The notes below the pieces were generated by a model. That model was not told the DNA's origin and made no database searches. It saw nothing but the letters and a program-made list of their open reading frames with translations. A DNA stretch of 64,000 nt from Rhizobium sp. (GTDB taxonomy: Bacteria; Pseudomonadota; Alphaproteobacteria; Rhizobiales; Rhizobiaceae). A program made the position numbers and the translations under genes. Shown in pieces: positions 25,494-34,112 of this stretch. Location: NCBI GenBank assembly GCA_003527225.1, contig DPXQ01000065.1, positions 1 through 64,000 on the forward strand, written 5' to 3'. Numbering within the stretch: position 1 is the stretch's first letter; each line of letters opens with the position of its first letter.

Positions 25494-27962
25494 ATGACCG
25501 GCATGACGACCTATCTCGGCGCTGACGAGCGGCCGCTGGAAAGCGGCTGGGCTCTCCTCGTCACCGAAGCGGGGCGCTATACCGGCCCCGGGGAGATCCA
25601 TCGCCCCGCCGCCCGCATCCCCGCGCGGGTTCCAGGCACGGTGGCCGGCGCGCTCGCAGATGCGGGGCTCTTTGAGCCGGAAAAGCCGCAACCGCTGCAC
25701 GACAAGGACGCCTGGTATTTCCGCTCGCTCGGAGGTGAGGCGGCAGGTCCGGCAATCCTGCGTTTCGGCGGGCTCGCGACCATTGCCGAGGTCTACGTGA
25801 ACGGCGAGCTGCGCCTCGCCTCGACCAGCATGTACGAAGCCCACGACCTCGAACTCGATCTGACCGGCCACGACGAGATCGCCATCCGCTTTCGGGCGCT
25901 TGCACCTCATCTCGACAAGCGCGGCCCTCGGGCGCGTTGGCGTCCCCAGATGATGGACCATCAGGGCCTGCGGCTGATCCGCACCACGCCGCTCGGCCGC
26001 ATGCCGGGCTGGTGCCCGGAAATCCACCCGGTCGGCCCCCGGCGGCCAATCAACCTGATCCGCCGGGGCAAGCATGCTCTGTCCAACCTGGCAATTAGCA
26101 CCGACCTCGACATGAACGGCACCGGTCGGCTTTCAGTCTCCTTCGTTCTGGAGGGAGAGGCCAAGGACCTGCGCCTGTCCTGCGCCGGTCACGACGCCCG
26201 GCTTCGGCTTGATGACAGCGGCACATGGACCACCGAACTTGCCATCCCCGCCGTCGAGCCCTGGTGGCCGCGCACCCACGGGGAACCCACGCTCTACGAT
26301 GCGCGGCTGACGATCGACGGCCAGCCCCATTCGCTCGGCCTCGTCGGCTTCCGCCGCATCGAGATCGATCGCGGACCGGATGGACGCGGCTTCGGCCTTG
26401 TCGTCAACGGTGAGCCGGTCTTCTGCCGTGGAGCTGTCTGGACCAATGCGGACATCCTCCGGCTTCCTGGCACGGCGGAAGACTACGCGCCCTGGCTCAT
26501 GAAAGCCGCAGAGGCGAACATGAACATGATCCGCATCGGCGGCACCATGGCCTATGAGAGCGCCGACTTCTTCCGCCTTTGCGACCGGCTCGGGCTTCTG
26601 GTCTGGCAGGACTTCATGTTCGCCAACTTCGACTATCCGACCGCGGATGAGGCCTTTGCGGCGAGCATCGAGCGGGAGGTGCGCCAGTTCCTCGGCTCGA
26701 TTCAGGGTTCTCCCTCGCTTGCCGTTCTCTGCGGTGGGAGTGAAGTCTACCAGCAGGGCGCCATGCTGGGCCTGCCGGAACGCATCTGGAAGACATCGTT
26801 CTACGAGGCAACGCTGCCGTTCCTCTCTGCCGAAAAGCGCCCGGATGTGCCTTATGTGCCGAATTCGCCCTTTGGCGGCGCAATGCCGTTTTCGCCCAAC
26901 GAAGGCGTCACGCACTACTATGGCGTCGGCGCCTATTGCCGTCCGCTCGAGGATGCCCGGCGGGCGAATGTCCGCTTTGCCGCCGAGTGTCTCGCATTTG
27001 CCCATGTCCCGCAGCAGCAAACACTCGATGCCCATCTACCGGTCGCCCCGGTGCATGACCCTCGCTGGAAGGCGCGGGTTCCGCGCGACCGGGGCGCATC
27101 CTGGGATTTCGAGGATATCCGCGATCACTATCTCAAGGACATTTATGATGTTGACCCGGCGCGCCTTCGCCGGGAGGATCCCAGTCGCTATATTGATCTG
27201 TCTCGCGCCGTGACGGCGGAAGTCCTCACCGAAACCTACGCCGAATGGCGCCGTCCCGGCTCCTCCTGCAACGGAGCGCTGGTCTGGACGCTGCAAGACC
27301 TTCAGCCGGGGGCCGGCTGGGGCGTCATCGATTCCACAGGAGAACCGAAGCCGGTCTGGTATGCCTTGAAGCGCGCCTTCCGCCCGACACAGGTCGTATT
27401 CACCGACGAGGGGACGAATGGCCTTGATGTCCACGTCGTGAACGAAACATCCGGGCCGCAGACGCTTCTGCTTGCCGTCTCCTGTCTGCGCGATGGCCGC
27501 CAGCAGGTCGTGGGAGGGCAGCGAGAACTGGTGCTTCCCGCCTGCAGCAACCGATCGGTTGCCTGCACAGACCTGTTCGGCGCGTTCTTCGATACGACCT
27601 ATGCCTTCCGTTTTGGCCCGCCGTCCCACGACGTCACCATTGCCCGTCTCAGTGATCCGGCCACCGGCTTGACAGTGGCTGAGGCTTTCCATTTTCCGCT
27701 CGGGCGAAGTGCCGCACTTCACGATCCGACAATCGAGACGACGCTGCTTGAGGAAAATGATGCTTGGATCCTGGAAATCGAATCCGATCAACTTGCACAG
27801 TCGGTGCACATCTCGGCGGACGGCTACCGTCCCGATGACGACTGGTTTCATCTGGCGCCTGGGGTGACACGCCGTGTGCGTCTCAATCCGCTCGAACAGG
27901 CCGGCCGAAAGCCGGCCGGCACCCTGGGGCACATCGGATCGTCAAGGCTGGCCAGCTTCTGA
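25494..27962 (+). CDS. Glycoside hydrolase family 2 protein, beta-mannosidase-like
   Basis: An 822-residue cytoplasmic (no signal) enzyme with an N-terminal galactose-binding-like sandwich, an immunoglobulin-like domain and a TIM barrel from about residue 300. The predicted acid/base is E417 in CGGSEVYQ, where the family usually has CGNNE. The predicted nucleophile is E498 in FAAECLAF, matching FVSEFGF. The barrel ends with GALVWTLQDLQPGAGWGVIDSTGEPKPVWYALKRAF, a good match to beta-mannosidases. It starts 35 nt after the DUF1839 gene with GAGG before the ATG, so it appears to belong to the carrier-protein operon. That suggests the loaded amino acid ends up on, or is released from, a glycan. 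Confidence 0.85.
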   Translation: MTGMTTYLGADERPLESGWALLVTEAGRYTGPGEIHRPAARIPARVPGTVAGALADAGLFEPEKPQPLHDKDAWYFRSLGGEAAGPAILRFGGLATIAEVYVNGELRLASTSMYEAHDLELDLTGHDEIAIRFRALAPHLDKRGPRARWRPQMMDHQGLRLIRTTPLGRMPGWCPEIHPVGPRRPINLIRRGKHALSNLAISTDLDMNGTGRLSVSFVLEGEAKDLRLSCAGHDARLRLDDSGTWTTELAIPAVEPWWPRTHGEPTLYDARLTIDGQPHSLGLVGFRRIEIDRGPDGRGFGLVVNGEPVFCRGAVWTNADILRLPGTAEDYAPWLMKAAEANMNMIRIGGTMAYESADFFRLCDRLGLLVWQDFMFANFDYPTADEAFAASIEREVRQFLGSIQGSPSLAVLCGGSEVYQQGAMLGLPERIWKTSFYEATLPFLSAEKRPDVPYVPNSPFGGAMPFSPNEGVTHYYGVGAYCRPLEDARRANVRFAAECLAFAHVPQQQTLDAHLPVAPVHDPRWKARVPRDRGASWDFEDIRDHYLKDIYDVDPARLRREDPSRYIDLSRAVTAEVLTETYAEWRRPGSSCNGALVWTLQDLQPGAGWGVIDSTGEPKPVWYALKRAFRPTQVVFTDEGTNGLDVHVVNETSGPQTLLLAVSCLRDGRQQVVGGQRELVLPACSNRSVACTDLFGAFFDTTYAFRFGPPSHDVTIARLSDPATGLTVAEAFHFPLGRSAALHDPTIETTLLEENDAWILEIESDQLAQSVHISADGYRPDDDWFHLAPGVTRRVRLNPLEQAGRKPAGTLGHIGSSRLASF

Positions 27963-27988
27963 AACCCGGCAAACCGGATCTCTTGAGG

Positions 27989-29791
27989 TCATGCCTTTTC
28001 GGATTGGGAAAGCGCCATGTCGGCGACGGATTCCAGATAGGCGCGGCGCGCGGGTTCCGGCGTCAGGTTGTGATCGGCGCCCTCGAGGATCGTCAGGCTG
28101 GCATTCGCATAGCGCCGCAATCCCTTGCCTTTGGTCCCGAATTGCTCCGCGAAATGGTCAAGGCCGACATCGTTCTCGCTGTAGATGAGCGAAACCGCTA
28201 CATTTCTGGCCGACAGGTCGCGAAAAGCGTTCACGACCTCCCGACGCAGCGCCCGATTTCCGGGAAGCAGGTGCACGACCGGCATCGCATGTCGGGCGAT
28301 CCGGCGCCACAAGGCCCGCCCGATATTGGCCAGCGACCGCTTCACGTCCACGCGTCCTTGAATGAGCCGACGGAACGTCTCCGCCTGGAACAGCCGGCCC
28401 TTGTAGTCGCCGAGCGTGCGTGGAACGAAGCGCAGGAACTGATCGGTGTCCTGGCTGGGGTCCCAATAGAAGACAAAGGGATTGACTGCCACCGCCCCAC
28501 TCACGCGACCATCCTGGACAGCGCTCCGAAATGCGAGATAGGCACCGCTGCAACGTCCGCTGACTATGGCTGGCAGCATATCGCGGCGCTCGATGAGGTC
28601 GAGCGCGGCGACGACATCATCAGTCTGCGCACGATTGTAGAGAACCTGATCGGCGACCCCCGGGACCGGCGGACTGTCCGCGACATTAGCGCAATCAAAG
28701 CGCAGCGATGCAATTCCACGTGCCGCAAGGTCACGCGCCATCGAGACGCCTGAGCGACCCCATCCGGCATTGCGGTCATAGGCAGTTCCGAGAAGAACCG
28801 CCGTCGCCCCTCTTCTTGCGCCAAGAGGTTCGCAAAGCACACCGTAGAGACGGTTGCTCCCGCCAAACCTTAGCGGCGTTTCACGAAAGTTCTCACCGTC
28901 GAGGCACGGCATGCCCAGCGGTCCGCTCTCCTGGTGCGCGACGGAGCCTGGAAACCTGGCGAGGACAGTCGAAATCCAGTCGAGGATGAGCGATCTGACA
29001 GTCTCCGGCATCACGGCCATCGCCGGGTTGGAAATCAGGTCGTCATAACCTTGGTATTCTGCCTCCGTCACCTCGGCACCTAGTTCGCGCAGTTTTGAGG
29101 CGAAGGCTGCGTCGGTCGGTCGGTCGACACGCTTCACGACCAGATATTGCGGAGCCGGTTTGAGCGGCGGCTCCGAAATATCGAGCTTGCGGATGTCGGT
29201 GGCTATCTCTGACGGCATCTCGATGCCCGCTATCACCATCCCCTCGGCCGCACGATGTGCCTTGGCCACGCCCAATCCTTCTTCGACCATGCGCGACCAG
29301 ATCTGCATTTCCCTGAGATAGGTTCGCCCGGAAGTCACAGGCGCTAGATGGGCGATCGCCTCCACCCCCTGCAATCTCTCTGCGACTCGGGTCGCGATCG
29401 CCGACCCAAGCCCCTGGCTGACGACAATGATCTTCTCGCATCCGGATAGCGACCGCAGCCTTGCAGTGGCCGCGACTGCACAGTCCTCCCATATCCGCAG
29501 CCCGGCGGAATAATCCGCCTTGTCGAGTGCATCGCCGGTCCCAGGATAGTCGAAGCGCAAACTCGCCACACCACGGTCTGAAAGATCATCGGCGATGACG
29601 CGCCAGAACTTGCGCAAGCACATTTCCTCAAGGCCCCAGGGACTGACGAAAAGAACCCCAACGCGGGCTCCGGCTCCTCTTGCGGGCATGAAGAGCCCAA
29701 CCGTGTCAGAAAACGTCACAGGCGTGGCCGCGGAGCGCACCGTGTTTTTCTCAGTCGTTCTCTCGATTGGCGTCTGTGCAGAAATTGTCAT
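27989..29791 (-). CDS. Double alpha/beta hydrolase, surface polysaccharide locus
   Basis: A 600-residue soluble protein made of two alpha/beta-hydrolase units in tandem (about 40-265 and 330-600). The first carries SPWGLEE, RFDYPGTGDA and an elbow V-V-S125-Q-G. The second carries RFDCANVADS and an elbow G-R-C414-S-G, so its nucleophile position is a cysteine, as in dienelactone hydrolases. The frame is open for 99 codons upstream, but those overlap the flippase gene. The Met at 29791 with the flippase stop 26 nt upstream gives a tidy operon. It may add or remove acyl groups on the polysaccharide, by analogy with hydrolases found in other exopolysaccharide clusters. Confidence 0.75.
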   Translation of the reverse strand: MTISAQTPIERTTEKNTVRSAATPVTFSDTVGLFMPARGAGARVGVLFVSPWGLEEMCLRKFWRVIADDLSDRGVASLRFDYPGTGDALDKADYSAGLRIWEDCAVAATARLRSLSGCEKIIVVSQGLGSAIATRVAERLQGVEAIAHLAPVTSGRTYLREMQIWSRMVEEGLGVAKAHRAAEGMVIAGIEMPSEIATDIRKLDISEPPLKPAPQYLVVKRVDRPTDAAFASKLRELGAEVTEAEYQGYDDLISNPAMAVMPETVRSLILDWISTVLARFPGSVAHQESGPLGMPCLDGENFRETPLRFGGSNRLYGVLCEPLGARRGATAVLLGTAYDRNAGWGRSGVSMARDLAARGIASLRFDCANVADSPPVPGVADQVLYNRAQTDDVVAALDLIERRDMLPAIVSGRCSGAYLAFRSAVQDGRVSGAVAVNPFVFYWDPSQDTDQFLRFVPRTLGDYKGRLFQAETFRRLIQGRVDVKRSLANIGRALWRRIARHAMPVVHLLPGNRALRREVVNAFRDLSARNVAVSLIYSENDVGLDHFAEQFGTKGKGLRRYANASLTILEGADHNLTPEPARRAYLESVADMALSQSEKA

Positions 29792-29816
29792 CTCATTGTC
29801 TCGTTGCGAAGCGGCG

Positions 29817-31349
29817 TCAGCGGTCCCTTTCCGAAGCACCCGGTGCCGCGAATGTGAAATTGATGATGCCCATGGCGACGGTCTTCGCCATGCCGGGAAG
29901 CCGTGCCGCCATGCCTTCCGCGACGGATCGATCCTCGCTTGCCAGAGCGCCGAAAAGCCTGAGCCCAAGGATATAGACGAGGGCTCCCGCGGCAATGGCA
30001 AGCACCAGTCCTGCCGCACCGGAAACAAGATGGAGCACCCACCAGGCGGCTCCGGCGCAGGCGAAAGCTGCGAGTGCGACCTTGGCAAGAGCCAGATACA
30101 GGTGATTGAGTGATCCCTCGAGTTTCATCCTCCCAAGCATGAGAATGCTCATCAGGAGGAAAACGAAGAAGCGGACAGCAGCGGCACCTTCGGCACCGAA
30201 CAACGGAACGAAAGCGAAGGCACCCGCAACCATGACGACGGCTCCGACAACACCGATCACCAGACGTTCACCGACCCGGTCCAGCGAAAACAGATATTGC
30301 GTACAGACAAGGCTGAGGACTGCGACGGGCGTGACCAGTGCAAGGATAGCAAGAATGGAGCCGGCGGGCTCGAAGGCAACACCGAAAATCGTAGTGACCA
30401 GACGCGGGGCAATTGCCGCCAGCCCAAGACTCAAGGGCAGCGTGATATAGGAAAGGCTGCGCACGACACCTTCGAATACCCCGGCTGGCAGCTTGCCGTT
30501 TCCATTGATTTCCAGCTTTTCCGAATAGTAGGGAAGCAGACTGCCAGTCAGTTGGACGGGCAATTGCAGGGCCAGGTTCGCAAGGGACATGGCCGCCGCA
30601 TAGAAGCCGACGACCGCTATTCCGGAATAACGCTCGAGAAAGAAAAATTCGATCCGGTTGAGGAAGATCGAGTCGACGACGAACTGTACGGACAGGAGGA
30701 CCGAAGAGCCGATGAGATAGCGCGGTGCAATCCCGCAACTGTCGGCCCGCGCGCGCAGTATGCCGAGCGAATAGAGAAACTGGACGCCAAACCCGATTGC
30801 GTATCCGACCAGAGCTCCGGGAATTCCGAACAGAATTGCACCGCTCAATACTCCGAGCAGCTGGATAACGCCTGACAGTACGGAAATCCGGAAGAAGGTG
30901 CCGACCTCCTGCTCGCCGAGAAGGTAATTCTTCGAGAACGAGCCGATCGATTGAACGAGCAAGAGTATGCCCGTTATGACGACGACGATCGGAGCACTCG
31001 TAGCCCAGTGCTCCTGCTCCGCGACCCAGAAGAACGCCGCATAAAGTGCAAGGAGAACGAAGGTGGACAAGACAACCGGACGGAGCAGATAGGCGGCGAA
31101 GCCACGGCGTTGATCCGCCGTGTAACCCTGTGTCCTGAGCTGGGGCAGCAGTCGCAACAGCATGACGCCGGTTCCCAGCTCTGCCACCAGCGAAGCGGTA
31201 ACAGTCAGCCAGAGCGCGAACGCAATGATGCCGTTGGCTTCAGGCCCAAGCAACCGGGCAGTAATGATCGAGCAGGCAAAACCGATCAACAGGAGGGAAA
31301 GGCCGGCCGCAGCATTCAAGGCCGAGTTCGCGACGATACGTTTGACCAT
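29817..31349 (-). CDS. Wzx-like oligosaccharide flippase (MOP superfamily)
   Basis: A 510-residue membrane protein with 12-14 predicted helices and the polysaccharide-biosynthesis start (NSALNAAAGLSLLLIGFACSIITARLLGPEANGIIAFA). It should flip lipid-linked repeat units across the inner membrane. It is the first gene of a two-gene minus-strand unit with the double hydrolase. The 237-nt gap to the divergent glycosyltransferase is the probable promoter region. No ribosome site is convincing, so the start is taken from the family N-terminus. Confidence 0.87.
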   Translation of the reverse strand: MVKRIVANSALNAAAGLSLLLIGFACSIITARLLGPEANGIIAFALWLTVTASLVAELGTGVMLLRLLPQLRTQGYTADQRRGFAAYLLRPVVLSTFVLLALYAAFFWVAEQEHWATSAPIVVVITGILLLVQSIGSFSKNYLLGEQEVGTFFRISVLSGVIQLLGVLSGAILFGIPGALVGYAIGFGVQFLYSLGILRARADSCGIAPRYLIGSSVLLSVQFVVDSIFLNRIEFFFLERYSGIAVVGFYAAAMSLANLALQLPVQLTGSLLPYYSEKLEINGNGKLPAGVFEGVVRSLSYITLPLSLGLAAIAPRLVTTIFGVAFEPAGSILAILALVTPVAVLSLVCTQYLFSLDRVGERLVIGVVGAVVMVAGAFAFVPLFGAEGAAAVRFFVFLLMSILMLGRMKLEGSLNHLYLALAKVALAAFACAGAAWWVLHLVSGAAGLVLAIAAGALVYILGLRLFGALASEDRSVAEGMAARLPGMAKTVAMGIINFTFAAPGASERDR

Positions 31350-31586
31350 TAAGATGCTTATCCGTCCGAATACCGCTACGAGAGTGTGTGCCGCATGTTG
31401 CTTTGCTTGTTTCTATGACTCAAAACTTAAGAATCTTGCATGCCGGCCCCTCCTTGCAAGAACAATCGGGGCCGCACCCCGAAAGACCGGAGCCTGCGGG
31501 AACATGAGGGATCGACGGCTTTACGGAGATTTAAGCGGTCTGGGCTATGCCTGCCTGACGCTTCTACCAACCAGTCGTGGTGTCTA

Positions 31587-32621
31587 TTGAAAATCGTGTT
31601 CCTAGTAACTTCGGCCCCGGGCAAGATGTGCGGCGTGGCCGATTACACCAGCCGCCTTGCAATTGCTCTTGGCGATATCGGCGCCGAAGTGTCGGTGGAA
31701 CTCCTCGACTATTGGTCCCTATCACAAATAATGAAGATTCGGCGCCGGTACCGCAATTCGCCGCAGGCCATATTCCACCTGCAATACCCGTCGTTGAACA
31801 TCGGAAACTCGATTTCTCCGGGCTTCTTGCCACTGCTCTTGCCGAACACTTTCGTCACGCTTCACGAGTTTCGCCTCTTCCATTTCCTCAGAAAGATGAT
31901 GTTCTTTCTTCCGAGCCTGATGTCCAAGAAGATCATCTTCTCGAACGACGAGGAGAGGGCGCTTTTCCGCCGCTATTTTCCCGTCTCCAGCGGACGGCTG
32001 CGGGTCATTCCGATCGGAAATAATATCGCGAGAACATCGCAGCGGAAGCAGTCCGCCGAAACCGAACGCGTCGTCTATTTTGGGCAGATATCCCATAACA
32101 AGGGTATCGAGTTCTTTATCGAGACGATCGCGCAGTTGCGCGAAAAGGCGATTCCGGTTGAGGTCGAAATGATCGGTGCGCTGGTCGAAAGTGACGTGGA
32201 ATTTGTCGATTTCGTCAAAAGATCTGCAGATCAGTACAAAATACGTCTGCGTTTGAATTTGCCCCCGCAAGAGGTTTCGGAGGCGCTGAGCGTTGCCACG
32301 ATCGCGCTTTTGCCATTCCCGGATGGCGTCTCCAACAAGAGGGGATCGGCCCTCGCCTGCCTCGATCACGGCGTCAGTGTACTGACGACACATACGCCTC
32401 TGACGCCGGAATGGCTTTCGATGGTGACACATCCGGTTACGGCGCCCGAAGATGCAGCACTGTTGATAGCGAAAATTACAAGCGGAGAGGCTCCCCGCTT
32501 CAAGGCCCCCGACATTCTCACCCGCGAAATGCACGCCCGAGACTGGAACGCGATCGCCCGCGAGCATTTGAGACTATACAAGGAAGCATTGGTCGGCCCC
32601 GGGTCGGCTACCGCACCTTGA
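31587..32621 (+). CDS. Glycosyltransferase, GT-B fold, GT4/family 1-like
   Basis: A 344-residue transferase starting KIVFLVTSAPGKMCGVADYTSRLA, the usual first strand of GT-B enzymes. The C-terminal nucleotide-sugar domain holds RVVYFGQISHNKGIEFFIE and PFPDGVSNKRGSALACLDHG, where the conserved glutamates of GT4 are only partly kept. The start is uncertain: a TTG at 31587 fits the fold, while the ATG at 31440 would add 49 residues unlike any transferase. It overlaps the last 14 bases of the convergent glycosyltransferase gene. The sugar and acceptor are unknown. Confidence 0.8.
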   Translation: MKIVFLVTSAPGKMCGVADYTSRLAIALGDIGAEVSVELLDYWSLSQIMKIRRRYRNSPQAIFHLQYPSLNIGNSISPGFLPLLLPNTFVTLHEFRLFHFLRKMMFFLPSLMSKKIIFSNDEERALFRRYFPVSSGRLRVIPIGNNIARTSQRKQSAETERVVYFGQISHNKGIEFFIETIAQLREKAIPVEVEMIGALVESDVEFVDFVKRSADQYKIRLRLNLPPQEVSEALSVATIALLPFPDGVSNKRGSALACLDHGVSVLTTHTPLTPEWLSMVTHPVTAPEDAALLIAKITSGEAPRFKAPDILTREMHARDWNAIAREHLRLYKEALVGPGSATAP

Positions 32622-33780
32622 GGCTGGCATTGTAGACACTGATATAGCGCTCGGCGACAGCATCCCAGGAATACTTCCGGGCCGCGTCGATCAAGCAGTC
32701 TTTCAGCGTCGAATTTCCGGAAGCCAGCTTGCCGTAAGCCGCTACGAGCGCATCGGCAGCCGCATTTGCATCGCTGAAATCGGCAAGCGTGATGGCATCA
32801 TGCTGCGCGGCAAGGGTCTGATATGCCTCGTTTGGATGAAGAATCGGCAGAAGCCCGGCGCTCATTGCTTCGACGGCGACAAGGCCGAATCCTTCGTATT
32901 CCGAGGCCGAGGCGAAGATCGATGCCTCGGCGATCAGGCGCCGTACCTCTTCATTTCCGACCGAAACATGCAGGAAGACATGGTCGGAAAGCCCGCGCGC
33001 AACGATTTCGCGCCGGAGATCCTCCTCCTTGAGATCAGAAGGCGAACCGATGATGTCCAGACGCCAATCGGGCGAAAGCCTCACAAGCGCGGCCATCATG
33101 TCGAGCATACGATCCAGGCGCTTGTTGACCGAAAAGCGGCCGATGGTGACGATGCGCCGCCGCGGCTCGGGCGAAGAGAGCCCGGCGAACTTCTCCGTGT
33201 CAACACCGTTTTCGACCAGCACGGCCCGACGCCCGGCAATCTGCGAGAATAGTGCAAAATCAGACCGGCTGCAGCACAACAGCGCGCGATAGGCACGCGC
33301 CGAGAAACGGGTCAGCGTCTGGAACCAGACCCTCTTGATCGCGGCATATTTGGGAGTGTGAAAGAACCCGCCATGTGTCGTGGCCACCATCGCCTTCCCG
33401 TGCAGGAACCGGGTCGCGGCGAGGAAATCGAAGAAGAAATCGACGCCATGAACATGCACCAGATCGGCATCGCCGATATGGCGGAGAACCGTGGGTCCGA
33501 CCGGATAGCGCGGACTTCCCCACCAGGGTATCCGCACCACTTCGACCCCGTCGATGGTTTCCATCGGTGGCAGCAGGTGATCGCGAGCCGTGAACAGGCT
33601 GTTGCAGGTGACGACGCGCACCATATAGCCCCGCTGCAGCAGGAGCCGACTGAGATTGGCCACGACGTCTTCCAGACCGCCGCGACCCGGCGCGTACTGC
33701 CTGACGACCTGGACAATCAATGGACGCTTGCCACCCTGCTCCACCGGAGCAAAAACCTGAACGTTCATGCGCTCCATCAT
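32608..33780 (-). CDS. Glycosyltransferase family 4
   Basis: A 390-residue retaining GT-B glycosyltransferase. The N-domain has QVVRQYAPGRGGLEDVVANLSR and the donor domain has TIGRFSVNKRLDRML. The GT4 EX7E motif is in SASEYEGFGLVAVEAMSAG. A ribosome site AGGTGA lies directly before the tandem Mets at 33780/33777; the Met at 33768 is also possible. Its 3' end overlaps the convergent transferase by 14 bases. It should add one sugar to the growing lipid-linked repeat unit at the inner face of the membrane. Confidence 0.9.
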   Translation of the reverse strand: MMERMNVQVFAPVEQGGKRPLIVQVVRQYAPGRGGLEDVVANLSRLLLQRGYMVRVVTCNSLFTARDHLLPPMETIDGVEVVRIPWWGSPRYPVGPTVLRHIGDADLVHVHGVDFFFDFLAATRFLHGKAMVATTHGGFFHTPKYAAIKRVWFQTLTRFSARAYRALLCCSRSDFALFSQIAGRRAVLVENGVDTEKFAGLSSPEPRRRIVTIGRFSVNKRLDRMLDMMAALVRLSPDWRLDIIGSPSDLKEEDLRREIVARGLSDHVFLHVSVGNEEVRRLIAEASIFASASEYEGFGLVAVEAMSAGLLPILHPNEAYQTLAAQHDAITLADFSDANAAADALVAAYGKLASGNSTLKDCLIDAARKYSWDAVAERYISVYNASLKVR

Positions 33781-34112
33781 TCACCTGCCGGCGCCAAAAT
33801 TCGTGGCTCCCGATATTGCTGCCGATTTCCGCCCAATAGAAAAGGCCAAAATCTTAAGATCGCGTATGCCGAAGGTGGCGATCTGAGCAACGGCGAATGA
33901 CACTCTTCATCGTTCGGCCCCACCCTTCAGAACTCGTTAACCATGACCTGCCAGAATTGCGCTGACAATGACAGCCGCCGGCAGCCCTCGCCCACAGGCC
34001 CGTTTCCCGATACCGGCGCTCGTTATGTCATGCGGAAAAGCAAGCCCGCACCGGATACCCCATCCGGAATTGCAGAAACGAAATTTGGCCGGCCACGGTT
34101 TTGGGCAGGAAA
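33781..34112. other. 332-nt divergent intergenic region of the polysaccharide locus
   Basis: No gene of convincing coding character. This gap separates the minus-strand glycosyltransferase from the plus-strand chain-length gene and must hold both promoters. I could not pick out a clear operator or hairpin. Confidence 0.5.

Noticed and set aside
29817..30088. Extended start of the double hydrolase inside the flippase gene
   Set aside because: The extra 99 residues are antisense-like to nothing but overlap the flippase on the same strand, and do not resemble a hydrolase. The Met at 29791 follows the flippase stop neatly.
32608..32621. Possible frameshift joining the two convergent glycosyltransferases
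   Set aside because: The 14-base overlap is between opposite strands, both proteins end with complete domains, and no frame repair would improve either.
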